Of a stretch of DNA of 64,000 nucleotides, positions 27,484-38,537 are shown in pieces. Below the pieces are notes generated by a model that did no database searches, was not told the origin of the DNA, and saw only the letters and a program-made list of their open reading frames with translations. A program made the position numbers and the translations under genes. This stretch comes from Streptomyces spinoverrucosus (GTDB lineage: Bacteria; Actinomycetota; Actinomycetes; Streptomycetales; Streptomycetaceae): contig NZ_JADPZX010000003.1 in assembly GCF_015712165.1 (NCBI RefSeq), positions 310,001-374,000 on the forward strand, read 5' to 3'. Positions within the stretch are counted from its first letter, which is position 1, and each line of letters starts with the position of its first letter.

Positions 27484-28083
27484 ATGTCCGACTTGGGTGG
27501 CAGCCTCACTCCAGGTACGCCGTCCCTCGCGACGCCCGGCCTCCAGCAGGCCGTTCGCTTCCTCGGCGCCGTGCTGCGCATCCGGGTGGGAGGCGAAGCG
27601 AGCGGCGGGCAACTGGCGGTCGTCGAGCACGAGGGGGAGCGCGGCTACTGCGCCCCCTTGCACAGGCGTGACGCCGAGGAGGAGACCTTCCTGGTCCTCG
27701 ACGGCGAGCTGCGCGTCGAGGTGGACGGCCAGGCGCAGGCGGCCGGCGCCGGCGCCGCAGCGTTCCTGCCGCGCAAGGTTCCGCACGCCTTCGTGGTGAC
27801 CAGCCCGCAGGCCCGGTTCCTCACCCTCCACGTTCCGGCGGGCTTCGAGCGGTTCGTTCTCGCGGGCGGACTCCTCCTCACCCCCGTCGGCACGCCGACG
27901 AGCGACGAGCCGGCGCGTTGCAGCAGGCGGCCGCTCGCCACTCACCTGCCGCCACTGAGCGACCAAGCGAACAGTGTCGAACTGCGCCCGCTGCACTTCA
28001 CGCAGCACACCAGGAGGAATACGGCGGTCACGACGGCTGGGCAACCCGTAGGTGTCGTCGTTCGGCCAGTTCCTCCGCGCTGA
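27484..28083 (+). CDS. Cupin protein with aberrant C-terminus
   Basis: ATG at 27484 has no clear ribosome site. Residues 20-125 are a good cupin: FLGALRIRV-like strand, GGQLAVVEHEGERGY, APLHRRDAEEETFLVLDGEL, PRKVPHAFVVTSPQARFL. The first metal motif is H-R-R where relatives have H-R-H, so one ligand is lost. After FERFVLAGG the reading becomes low-complexity and Arg-rich and runs 55 bases into the opposite-strand cupin gene. In another frame the segment LQQAAARHS resembles the usual C-terminal helix of these proteins, so a one-base loss near 27917 may have displaced the natural end. Possibly a decaying gene. Confidence 0.5.
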   Translation: MSDLGGSLTPGTPSLATPGLQQAVRFLGAVLRIRVGGEASGGQLAVVEHEGERGYCAPLHRRDAEEETFLVLDGELRVEVDGQAQAAGAGAAAFLPRKVPHAFVVTSPQARFLTLHVPAGFERFVLAGGLLLTPVGTPTSDEPARCSRRPLATHLPPLSDQANSVELRPLHFTQHTRRNTAVTTAGQPVGVVVRPVPPR

Positions 28084-28441
28084 CCACGGTCAGAACCGGC
28101 GTACCCGGCGGCGCGAACATGGTCACCACCAGCTGCGACTGCGCGTCCGGGAGGTTGTTGGCGCCCTGGTAGTGGATCACCTCGCCCCCGGGCTCGAACA
28201 GGGCGTCACCGGCCTTGAGGACCCGGGGCGGCTGCCCCTCCAGCTCGAAGAGGATCTCGCCCTCGGTCACGTAGCCGAAGAGCGGTCCGGGGTGCCGGTG
28301 CGGGGGCGCGCCGGGGTCGCCGGGCGGCAGGGTGACCCGGATGGTCCTGGCCTCGGCGCCGTCCGGTATCCGGGCCGCCGCCTCCGGCAGGGTCGTGATC
28401 ACCTCAACGCCTGGGGGCAGGTGGGCGTGCTCAGCGCTCAT
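28028..28441 (-). CDS. Cupin-domain protein
   Basis: 137 residues, ATG with GGAGGA upstream. A complete single cupin: PPHRHPGPLFGYVTEGEILFELEG carries the H-x-H and Glu metal ligands, and GDALFEPGGEVIHYQGANN the second motif with the last His. The family contains small metal-dependent dioxygenases, isomerases and sensors. It diverges from the hydroxyquinol operon across a 253-base regulatory region, so it may be co-regulated, but no function can be assigned. Confidence 0.82.
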   Translation of the reverse strand: MSAEHAHLPPGVEVITTLPEAAARIPDGAEARTIRVTLPPGDPGAPPHRHPGPLFGYVTEGEILFELEGQPPRVLKAGDALFEPGGEVIHYQGANNLPDAQSQLVVTMFAPPGTPVLTVVSAEELAERRHLRVAQPS

Positions 28442-28587
28442 GTGTTCCTCCAAAACAAGGGACTGTCCACAGCAAGGACAAGACGGCCTCCCCGTTTGTG
28501 ACAGCCCTGTCCGGCGAACCGGCCCAGGGACGCCGACTGTCTGCAGGGCGCACATGCGCCGCCCGGCGCCCCCGCGCCACGCGCCTT

Positions 28588-28625
28588 TCGTGCAACGGCA
28601 CGCCCCGATCGTGCAGGAGTTGACC
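28588..28625 (+). promoter_or_regulatory. Direct repeats next to -35, candidate AraC site for hydroxyquinol operon
   Basis: TCGTGCA occurs at 28588-28594 and again at 28609-28615, 21 bp apart (two helical turns), and the second copy is five bases from TTGACC (28620-28625), a good -35. No convincing -10 is seen, which is normal for activator-dependent promoters. Direct heptamers abutting -35 are the usual layout of AraC-family sites, and an AraC regulator closes this cluster. Confidence 0.45.
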
Positions 28626-28694
28626 CCCGGGCAACCCCCACACTCGGTGGCCAGGCACAACGGCGATGAGGCCGACACACGGAGGCGATGGATC

Positions 28695-30623
<1,929 letters not shown>

Positions 30624-30641
30624 CCGAGGAGAAGGCCCCTC

Positions 30642-32404
30642 ATGACCCGCACCGACAGCTACGACATCGACGTCCTCGTCGTCGGCAGCGGCCCCGCCGG
30701 GGGCTCCGCCGCCCTGCTGCTGGCCACCTACGGCATCCGCACCCTCCTTGTCACCAAGTACGGCTGGCTCGCCAACACCCCCCGGGCGCACATCACCAAT
30801 CAGCGCACGATGGAAGTGCTGCGCGACCTGGGCGTCGAAACCGAGGCGCTGGCGCACGGCAGCCCGTCCCACCTCATGGGGGACACCGTGCTCTGCACCG
30901 CGCTCACGGGCGAGGAGATAGGCCGGATCCGCAGCTGGGGCACGGGGCCCGGCTCCCTGACCGAGTACGCGTCGACCAGCCCCTGCCAGATGATCGACCT
31001 GCCGCAGACCTACCTGGAGCCGATCCTCACCACCAACGCGGCGGCCCGTGGCGCCAAGGTCCGCTTCGACACCGAGTTCCTGAGCCTCACGCAGGACGAG
31101 GACGGCGTCACGGCCCTGCTGCGCGACCGGGTCCGCGGCGACGAGTTCACCGTACGGGCCCGCTACCTGATCGGCGCCGACGGCGGGCGCAGCACCGTCG
31201 CCGAGCAGATCGGCCTCCCCATGGACGGGCGCATGGGCAAGGCCGGCAGCATGAACATCGTCTTCAAGGCCGACCTCGCCCGGCACTGCGCCCACCGTCC
31301 CAGCGTCCTGTACTGGGTGCTGCGGCCCGGCGCGGCGACCGGCGGCATCGGCATGGGCCTGGTCCGCATGGTGCGGCCGTGGAACGAGTGGCTGCTGGTG
31401 TGGGGCTACGACATCGAGCAGCCCCCGCCCTCGGTCGACGAGGAGGAGGCGCGCCGGATCGTACGCGATCTCATCGGCGACCCGGACCTGCCCGTGGAGA
31501 TCACGTCCACCTCCCTGTGGACCGTCAACCACACCTACGCTTCGGCCTATGCGTCCGGGCGGGTGTTCTGCATGGGCGACGCCGTGCACCGCCACCCCCG
31601 TCCAACGGGCTCGGCTCCAACACCTCGGTCCAGGACGCGTACAACCTGGCCTGGAAGCTCGCCATGGTCGTCCGTGGCGAGGCGGGACCGGTACTGCTGG
31701 ACAGCTACTCGGCCGAACGCGCCCCGGTGGGACGGCAGATCGTCGAACGCGCGAACCTCAGCCGGGACCAGTTCGGACCGGTCTTCGAGACACTCGGTGT
31801 CGGTACCGACAGCGACGAGCGGGCCATCGCCGAGGGGATCGCGGCACTGCGCGCGGGCACCGCCGAGGGCGCCAAGCGACGTCGGCTGCTGGAGGACGCG
31901 ATCCAGCTCAAGAACTACGAGTTCAACGCGCACGGCGTCGAGATGAACCAGCGCTACGTCTCCGGCGCGGTCGTCGCCGACGACTCTCCCGTCGAGCACG
32001 GGGAGGACGACCCCGAGCTGGTGGCCCGGCCGACGACCCGCCCGGGCGCCAAGCTGCCGCACGCGTGGCTCGTGGACAGCGCCGGCGAGCGGGCCTCCAC
32101 CCTCGACGTCGTCGGCAAGGGTGTGTTCACCGTGCTGACCGGGCTTTCGGGCGGGGTGTGGGACGCGGCGGCGGCCGCCTGCAGCGAGGAGCTAGGCATA
32201 TCGCTGCGTTGCGTGCGCGTCGGCGACGACGACTCCCGTGACGCCTACGGCGAATGGAGCAGGGTGAGCGAGATGGCCGAGGACGGGGTGCTGCTGGTGC
32301 GCCCGGACGGCTACGTGGCCTGGCGCCGCCGCACCGCACCCGAAACATCGTCGGAGGCACGAAACGAGCTGCTCGCCGCCCTGCGCCGGGTACTGGGGCG
32401 GTGA
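30642..32404 (+). pseudogene. FAD-dependent aromatic hydroxylase, frameshifted
   Basis: ATG at 30642, 18 bases after the fusion gene. The first frame has the FAD motif VLVVGSGPAGGSAALLLATYG, the D-G motif YLIGADGGRST and the start of the second FAD motif GRVFCMGDAVHRHP. There it breaks; the shifted frame continues SNGLGSNTSVQDAYNLAWKLA to the TGA at 32404. One base missing in the CCCCC run at 31600-31604 accounts for this, and the restored product of 587 residues is normal for the TfdB/phenol hydroxylase group. By context it is a resorcinol-type hydroxylase producing hydroxyquinol. Probably a sequencing error rather than loss, because both halves are fully conserved. Confidence 0.82.
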
Positions 32405-32406
32405 CC

Positions 32407-33165
32407 ATGGACAAGCAGGTGGCCACGGCCGCGCAGGCCTTGGCGGACGTCACGGACGGCAGGTCCTTCGCCGTCGGCGGGTTCGGACTGAGCGGTGTGC
32501 CGGAGGTACTCATCGAAGCGCTGTACGAGTCCGGCGCGGGAGATCTCACCGTCGTGTCGAACAACTGCGGTGTCGACGGGCGCGGTCTCGGCGTGTTGCT
32601 GGCGGCGGGCCGCATCAGCCGGGTCACCGGTTCCTACATCGGTGACAACAAGGAGTTCGCCCGCCAGTACCTCGCAGGTGAGCTGGAGGTCGAGCTGATC
32701 CCCCAGGGCACGCTCGCCGAGCGGCTGCGGGCAGGGGGCAGCGGCATCCCCGCCTTCTTCACCCCGGCCGGTGTCGGCACACCGGTGGCGGAGGGCGGCC
32801 TGCCGTGGCGGTACGCCGCCGACGGCTCCGTCGCGGTCGCCTCGCCGACCAAGGAGATACGCGTGTTCGACGGCGTGGAGCACGTCCTGGAGCACGCCGT
32901 CACCACGGACTACGCCCTCGTCCGGGCCGCCCGCGGCGACCGGCACGGCAACCTCGTCTTCCACCGGGCGGCGCGCAACTTCAACCCGCTCGCCGCCATG
33001 GCCGGACGTATCACCGTGGCCGAGGTGGAGGAGCTTGTCGAACCGGGCGAACTCGACCCCGACGACGTGCACCTGCCGGGCGTCTTCGTCCAGCGCGTCG
33101 TCGCACTGACCCCGGAGCAGGCGGCCGACAAGGGCATCGAGAAGAGGACGGTACGCGAGCGATGA
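32407..33165 (+). CDS. 3-oxoadipate CoA-transferase, subunit A
   Basis: 252 residues from ATG 32407; a GTG at 32401 overlapping the hydroxylase stop (GTGA) is an equally possible start. [50 protein letters not shown] and [14 protein letters not shown] are the conserved blocks of the PcaI/ScoA alpha subunit. It transfers CoA from succinyl-CoA to 3-oxoadipate together with the next gene. Overlap by ATGA with subunit B ensures coupled synthesis. Confidence 0.92.
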   Translation: MDKQVATAAQALADVTDGRSFAVGGFGLSGVPEVLIEALYESGAGDLTVVSNNCGVDGRGLGVLLAAGRISRVTGSYIGDNKEFARQYLAGELEVELIPQGTLAERLRAGGSGIPAFFTPAGVGTPVAEGGLPWRYAADGSVAVASPTKEIRVFDGVEHVLEHAVTTDYALVRAARGDRHGNLVFHRAARNFNPLAAMAGRITVAEVEELVEPGELDPDDVHLPGVFVQRVVALTPEQAADKGIEKRTVRER

Positions 33166-33803
33166 GCTGGAGCAGACAGCAGATGGCGGCACGAGCCGCA
33201 CGCGAACTGCGCGACGGCGACTACGTCAACCTCGGCATCGGGCTGCCCACGCTGGTGGCGGACTTCCTGCCGGCGGGCGTGGACGTCGTCCTGCACTCCG
33301 AGAACGGCCTGCTCGGCGTCGGCCCGTACCCGGCGCCGGACGAGGTCGACGCCGACCTCATCAACGCGGGCAAGGAGACGGTGACCGTACGACCGGGGGC
33401 GTCGTTCTTCGACTCCGCGCTGTCCTTCAGCATGATCCGCGGCGGCCACATCGACACCGCCGTCCTCGGTGCGCTGCAGGTCTCGGCACGCGGCGACCTG
33501 GCCAACTGGGCCGTCCCGGGAAAGATGATCAGAGGCATGGGCGGTGCCATGGATCTCGTGCACGGCGTGGGACGGGTCGTCGTGCTGATGGAGCACACCG
33601 CCAAGGACGGCAGCTCGAAGATCGTCGAGGAGTGCACGCTTCCGCTGACCGGACGCGCCTGCGCCGACCGCATCATCACCGACCTCTGCGTGCTCGACGT
33701 CACCCCGCAGGGACTCGCACTCGTCGAAACAGCGCCGGACGTGACGGCGGAGCAAGTGGTTGCCCGCACGCCCGTATCACGCATCGTGAGGAGCCCCCGA
33801 TGA
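33162..33803 (+). CDS. 3-oxoadipate CoA-transferase, subunit B
   Basis: 213 residues, the usual length of PcaJ/Sco[17 protein letters not shown] opens the fold; the catalytic Glu is in [26 protein letters not shown] and [19 protein letters not shown] are invariant blocks. Coupled by ATGA to subunit A upstream and to the thiolase downstream, which places the enzyme between 3-oxoadipate and 3-oxoadipyl-CoA. Succinyl-CoA:acetoacetate transferases are closely related; the cluster argues for 3-oxoadipate. Confidence 0.92.
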   Translation: MSWSRQQMAARAARELRDGDYVNLGIGLPTLVADFLPAGVDVVLHSENGLLGVGPYPAPDEVDADLINAGKETVTVRPGASFFDSALSFSMIRGGHIDTAVLGALQVSARGDLANWAVPGKMIRGMGGAMDLVHGVGRVVVLMEHTAKDGSSKIVEECTLPLTGRACADRIITDLCVLDVTPQGLALVETAPDVTAEQVVARTPVSRIVRSPR

Positions 33804-34989
33804 TCGAACAACCGCGTGACGTGTACATAGTCGACGCCGTACGCACCCCCTTCGGCCGTTACGGCGGCGCGCTGTCCGGCGTACGCCCGGACGACCTGGC
33901 CGCCGGCGTGCTGCGCGCCCTCGTTCAGCGCAGTCCCGGCCTCGACCCGGCCCGCATCGACGACGTCCTGTTCGGCAACGCCAACGGAGCCGGGGAGGAC
34001 AACCGGAACGTGGCGCGTATGGCCGTCCTGCTGGCCGGGCTGCCCGTCGGCGTGCCCGGCGCCACGGTCAACCGGCTCTGCGGTTCCGGCATGGAGGCCG
34101 TCGTCCAGGCGGCCCGCGCCATCGCCCTCGGCGACGCCTCCGTGGCGATCGCGGGCGGCGTGGAGTCCATGAGCCGCGCCCCGTGGGTGCTGCCGAAACC
34201 GGACCGGGCCTTCCCTGCGAAGGACCAGCAGCTCCACTCGACCACCCTGGGCTGGCGGATGGTCAATCCGAGGATGCCGGGGGAGTGGACCATCCCCTCG
34301 GTGAGAGCGCGGAGCTCGTGGGCGCGAAGTACGGCGTGACGCGGGCGGAGCAGGACGCCTTCGCGCTGGCCAGCCACCGCAACGCCGCGGCCGCCTGGCG
34401 CGACGGCCTCTACAGTCGCGAGGTCGTCGCCGTCGACGGCGTGGACCTGCCGCGCGACGAGAACATCCGCGACACCACCTCCCTCGAAGCCCTGGCGAAG
34501 CTGAAACCGGCGTTTCTGCCCGACGGCACCATCACGGCCGGCAACGCCTCACCGCTGAACGACGGGGCGTCCGCGCTGCTGCTCGCCGACGAGGAGGGGC
34601 TCGCGGCGATCGGCCGCGAGCCGCTGGCGCGGGTGCGGGCGGCGGCGGTCACGGCAATCGAGCCGCAGTACTTCGGACTGGGCCCGGTGGACGCCATCCG
34701 CAAGGTCCTGACCAAGGCGGGGGTCGATGCGGCCGACCTGCGCACGGTCGAGCTCAACGAGGCCTACGCCGCCCAGGTGCTGGCCTGTCTGGCGGCGCTC
34801 CCGGAGCTGGACCCGTCCCTGGTCAACCAGCGCGGTGGTGCCATCGCCATCGGACACCCGCTGGGCGCCTCCGGTGCGCGCGTCGCGGGCGCGGTCGCCC
34901 ATCAGCTGGCCGAAGCCGGGACGGGCACGGGCCTGGCCGCGCTCTGCATCGGAGTGGGGCAAGCGCTGGCACTGGTGCTGGAGCGCTGA
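33800..34989 (+). pseudogene. 3-oxoadipyl-CoA thiolase, frameshifted
   Basis: ATG at 33800 overlaps the subunit B stop. The first frame has YIVDAVRTPFGRYGGALSG and the nucleophile region VNRLCGSGMEAVVQAARAI (Cys in L-C-G-S-G). Near 34294-34297 (CCCC) the sense frame shifts; the next frame gives LGESAELVGAKYGVTRAEQD, VELNEAYAAQVLACLA, NQRGGAIAIGHPLGASGAR (catalytic His) and the final LCIGVGQALALV (second Cys position is Ile-Gly in context CIGVGQ). One missing C restores 396 residues, full thiolase length. It would split 3-oxoadipyl-CoA into succinyl-CoA and acetyl-CoA. Likely an assembly error. Confidence 0.82.
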
Positions 34990-34992
34990 CCA

Positions 34993-35017
34993 GGGTGAGG
35001 GGGCGCCGCCCTCACCC
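34993..35017. terminator. Bidirectional stem-loop terminator
   Basis: GGGTGAGGG (34993-35001) pairs with CCCTCACCC (35009-35017) around a GGCGCCG loop, between the convergent thiolase and AraC genes, and overlaps the AraC stop codon. It can end both transcripts. Confidence 0.7.
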
Positions 35018-35881
35018 CTCGCGGCGTACGACGGCCGGGGTGGTGCCCAGGCGGGCACGCATCACCCTGGTCAAGTGCTCCTGATGGGAGAACCCGCACT
35101 CGACGGCCACCTGCCCGATCGGCGCGGACCCGGTACGCAGCAGCCGGCACGCGTGTTCCAGGCGCAGGCCCAGCAGGTACTGGTGCGGAGACTGGCCGGT
35201 GCTCGCGCGGAACTGGCGGGTGAACTGACTGACGCTGAGCGAGGCGGCAGCGGCCAGGTCCGCGATCGGCAGCGGCTCCGCCAGGCGCTCCCCGATGAGG
35301 TCCCGTACGGCGGTCAGCTGCCGGGCGGAGAGCCCGGAGCGGACAGGCGCCGGGCCGGCGGGGCGTGCCGCGTGCCGCCGGGTCAGCTGCGCGGCGAGCA
35401 TGCCGGTCAGATGGTCCACGTACGTGCGGGCCGACGGTTCCCAGCGGCGCACCGCGACGTCCAGCGCGATCATGAGCTGTTCGGCGAGCGGATCGGTGGC
35501 GCCCAGTTCTTCGGACAGCTCGACGGGCCGTCCCTCGTTGGCCTCGCGCAGCGCCTGATCCGTGAGATAGGCGTGCACGGTGTCCAGGGGGCCGCCCAGT
35601 TCGACGCTGAGTTCCCGGCCTACCGGCTGCAGGAACAGGCCGCCGGCCGGCACGGTCCTCGACAGCGCCGCGGTGCCCTCACCTCGGCGCACGGTGACCG
35701 GTCCGCTGAGATGCAGGATGAGCAGATGGGTGGGAGCGGGGTCGAACGTCGCCCGGTAGGACTGCTCCTTCTGCGCGGAGAGGTAGAGGTTCTCCCAGCC
35801 GAGCCCGGCGCTGGTGTACCTGGGTCGCACGCCGGGCAGGCGCAGCATCCCCACCGTGTCGGCCAGTCCGAGCTCTGCCAC
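35012..35881 (-). CDS. AraC-family regulator of hydroxyquinol cluster
   Basis: 289 residues, GTG with AGGAGG eight bases upstream. The N-terminal ~160 residues match the AraC-binding-like domain of aromatic-pathway activators (VRPRYTSAGLGWENLYLS; HLLILHLSGPVTVRR), and the last 100 have both HTH motifs (IADLAAAASLSVSQFTRQFR; IGQVAVECGFSHQEHLTRVM) with GTTPAVVRR at the end. Convergent with the thiolase gene, it is the likely activator of the operon through the TCGTGCA direct repeats at 28588-28615; the inducer would be an aromatic intermediate. Confidence 0.9.
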   Translation of the reverse strand: MAELGLADTVGMLRLPGVRPRYTSAGLGWENLYLSAQKEQSYRATFDPAPTHLLILHLSGPVTVRRGEGTAALSRTVPAGGLFLQPVGRELSVELGGPLDTVHAYLTDQALREANEGRPVELSEELGATDPLAEQLMIALDVAVRRWEPSARTYVDHLTGMLAAQLTRRHAARPAGPAPVRSGLSARQLTAVRDLIGERLAEPLPIADLAAAASLSVSQFTRQFRASTGQSPHQYLLGLRLEHACRLLRTGSAPIGQVAVECGFSHQEHLTRVMRARLGTTPAVVRREG

Positions 35882-35946
35882 GGTGCGACCTCCTGGGGCG
35901 CCGTCGAGTTAGTTTAATGCTCAATTATACGCGGGGTCTGGCGGGA

Positions 35947-38445
35947 ATGCCCGGTGCCGGCGCAGCGCGCGATCAGGCCGGAGGACCCGTGCCGGGGCCG
36001 GGAAGCGCGGCACAAGCGGCAGGGGCAGGCTGGGAAGCGGAGGTGGTTGCCGTGACCGGCGATGATCCGCTGATGGTCGTGGATGGGGCGGGCATCGTCG
36101 TGCGGCTGAGCAGGCAGGCGGAGGGGCTCATCGGACGCGGCGCGGAGGAGGTGCTCGGCCTGCCCGCGACGCCCTGGCTGACGCGGACGGCGGCTCCGGG
36201 TGACCGTAAGGCGGAGTCGGATACGGAGGTGACGCTGTACGACGCGAGCGGGCACGTCGCCGCTACGGGCCTTCAGGTGCGGCCGCTGGCCAATCGTGAC
36301 GGATCCCTGGCATGGGCCGTGCACCAGGCACCGGCGACCGGCACCCGCGCACCGGATGCGGGTGGCGAAATGCTGCGTGCCCTGTTCACCCGGGCACCGG
36401 TCGGCCTGCACATCCTCGACACCGAACTCCGCATAGTGTCGGCCAACGTCGCCGCACAGAAGATGTGCGACGCGCCGCCCGACCGCGTGCTGGGGCGCCA
36501 CTTCACCGACGTGCACAGCTTCACGTCCGCCGGCGAGGTGGAGACGATGTTGCGCGCGGTCCTGGACAGCGGCGAACCCTCCCCGGAGCGCGCGGTGCGC
36601 ATGGCGCCCGGGGACACCACGAGCCGGTCACGTGTGAAGGGCCTCTCGGCGTTCCGCCTGGAGGACTCGCAAGGAGCGGTTCTCGGGGTCGTGGCGGCGC
36701 TCCTCGACGTCGGTGAGCGCGCGGCGGAAGAGGCGAAGGCGCGGCAAGGCCTGCGCGTACTGAACTCGGTGCGCAAGTGTGTGGGACGGTCCCTGGACGT
36801 GGTGGTGACCTGCCAGGAGCTTGCCGACGCACTGGTGCCGGCGTTCGCGGACGGCGCGGTGGTGGAAGTGGTGGACGCCGTGGTGCGTGGTGAAGAGCCG
36901 CCACTCGGTCCGCTCGACCGGAGAGTGCCACTGCGTCGTGCCGCCTTCCGGTACGAAGGAGGCCGGGAGCATCTTGCGGCACATCCCGTGGGAGACGTAC
37001 GCGCCTTGCCGTTCCCCACTCCCTATGCACAGGCGTTGGCCGACCTCAAGCCTCGTACCGTCGTCCTGGGCGCCGACACACCGTGGCTGTCGACCGACCC
37101 CGCTCGCGCCCGGGCCGTCCGCGCCTCCGGCGCCCAGCTGCTGCTCGCCGTGCCCCTGACGTTGCGTGGCGCCGTGGTCGGGCTGATGAGTCTGTACCGC
37201 AATGAGCAGCGAGGTCTCTTCGACGAAGGTGACCTCGGCGTCGCCCTCGAAGTGGCCGCGCACACCTCCCTGTGCATCGACAACGCGCGCCGCTACATCC
37301 ACGAGCACACCATCGCCACGACCATCCAGCGCTACGTGCTGGCACCGAGCCCTCCCGTGCAGCCGGCCGTCGAAACCGCGTCGCTGTTCGTACCCGGCAG
37401 CGAGGGGGCCGGCGGCTTCGTGGACGTTCTCGCGCTGCCCGGTGCCCGCACGGCACTGGTGGTCGGCGAGGTGGCGGGACGGGGCGTCCACACCGCCACC
37501 ACCATGGGCCAGTTGCGGACCGCACTGCACGCTCTGGCCGCTCTGGACCTGGAGCCCGACGAACTCCTCGCGCGCCTCAACGACACCGTGACTCGACTGG
37601 CGGAGGAACGCGCCGATCTCCCCGCCGGTGACCCGCTGCGCCGGCAAGGTCTCGCCGCCACCTGCGCGTACGCGGTCTACGATCCGCTGAGCCGACTCTG
37701 CACCATCGCGCGAGCCGGTGCAGCGCCACCCGTGATCGCACATCCCGATGGCAGTACCGAGATCTTGGACCATCCCAGCGGACCTCCGCTGGGCAGCGAC
37801 GAGCGGGAGCCCTTCGCGGCCACCACTCTCCGCCTCGAAGAGGGCAGCATCGTCGCCCTGCGCACCGCGTCGCTCCTTCGTCCCCAGTCAGCGGGAGCCC
37901 CTGGCGGGATGGACGCGCTCCAGGCTGTGTTCGCCGACCATGATCGCCCCCTGCAGGACATGTGCGACGACGTTCTGTACCGGCTACGCGGCGACACCGG
38001 CTCCGCCGACGCCATCCTGCTCCTCGCCCGCACGCACGAGTTTCCGCCGAACCGCACCGCCACCTGGAACGTCGACCATCGTCCGGAAGCCGTTCGTACG
38101 GCGCGGGCCAGGGCCCGCGATCAGCTCACCCGGTGGGGAGTCGACGACGGGACCGCACACGCCGCCGAACTTGTCGTGAGTGAACTGGTCACCAACGCCA
38201 TCCGATACGGTGCCCCACCCGTCCGGCTGCGCCTCATCAAAGACCGCACCCTCACCTGCGAAGTCCATGACGCCAGCGCCGTCGCACCACGTCTGCGCCA
38301 TGCCCGGACGGTCGACGAGGGCGGACGCGGCCTTTTCATCTGCGCCCAACTCACCCATAACTGGGGCATCCGCTACACCGCCGACGGCAAGACCGTCTGG
38401 ACGGAACAAGCCCTACAGGAAGTTGACGCGCACTCAGCTGAGTGA
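35947..38445 (+). CDS. PAS-GAF-PP2C(SpoIIE)-HATPase regulator with degenerate phosphatase motifs
   Basis: About 832 residues from ATG 35947; an ATG 10 codons earlier has no ribosome site. Domains: PAS-like regions (residues ~15-120 and ~140-260, ALFTRAPVGLHILDTELRI), GAF (~275-460), SpoIIE/PP2C (~470-690) and a GHKL anti-sigma ATPase (~705-825; ELVVSELVTNAIRYG and GGRGLFICAQLTHNWG are intact). The PP2C metal motifs are altered: GGFVDVL where G-G-D-x-x-D is usual, GEVAGRG for G-D-V-x-G-x-G, and SADAILLLAR for D-D. So the kinase-like module looks active while the phosphatase may not be. Such proteins set the balance of anti-sigma antagonists. The stop overlaps no neighbour; it is followed by an AraC gene. 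Confidence 0.85.
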   Translation: MPGAGAARDQAGGPVPGPGSAAQAAGAGWEAEVVAVTGDDPLMVVDGAGIVVRLSRQAEGLIGRGAEEVLGLPATPWLTRTAAPGDRKAESDTEVTLYDASGHVAATGLQVRPLANRDGSLAWAVHQAPATGTRAPDAGGEMLRALFTRAPVGLHILDTELRIVSANVAAQKMCDAPPDRVLGRHFTDVHSFTSAGEVETMLRAVLDSGEPSPERAVRMAPGDTTSRSRVKGLSAFRLEDSQGAVLGVVAALLDVGERAAEEAKARQGLRVLNSVRKCVGRSLDVVVTCQELADALVPAFADGAVVEVVDAVVRGEEPPLGPLDRRVPLRRAAFRYEGGREHLAAHPVGDVRALPFPTPYAQALADLKPRTVVLGADTPWLSTDPARARAVRASGAQLLLAVPLTLRGAVVGLMSLYRNEQRGLFDEGDLGVALEVAAHTSLCIDNARRYIHEHTIATTIQRYVLAPSPPVQPAVETASLFVPGSEGAGGFVDVLALPGARTALVVGEVAGRGVHTATTMGQLRTALHALAALDLEPDELLARLNDTVTRLAEERADLPAGDPLRRQGLAATCAYAVYDPLSRLCTIARAGAAPPVIAHPDGSTEILDHPSGPPLGSDEREPFAATTLRLEEGSIVALRTASLLRPQSAGAPGGMDALQAVFADHDRPLQDMCDDVLYRLRGDTGSADAILLLARTHEFPPNRTATWNVDHRPEAVRTARARARDQLTRWGVDDGTAHAAELVVSELVTNAIRYGAPPVRLRLIKDRTLTCEVHDASAVAPRLRHARTVDEGGRGLFICAQLTHNWGIRYTADGKTVWTEQALQEVDAHSAE

Positions 38446-38537
38446 CGACAGGGGTGCGAACCGGTCTTTTCTGGCAGGTTCGCGTCAGGGAGAGTGCAAG
38501 CGACCGCGCAGAGGCGATGAAGAGGGGGACGGTGTCG

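Noticed and set aside
30642..34989. Hydroxylase and thiolase as old pseudogenes
   Set aside because: Apart from one base each, all motifs and downstream coupling are intact and no other damage is seen; kept as frameshifted genes with probable sequencing error.
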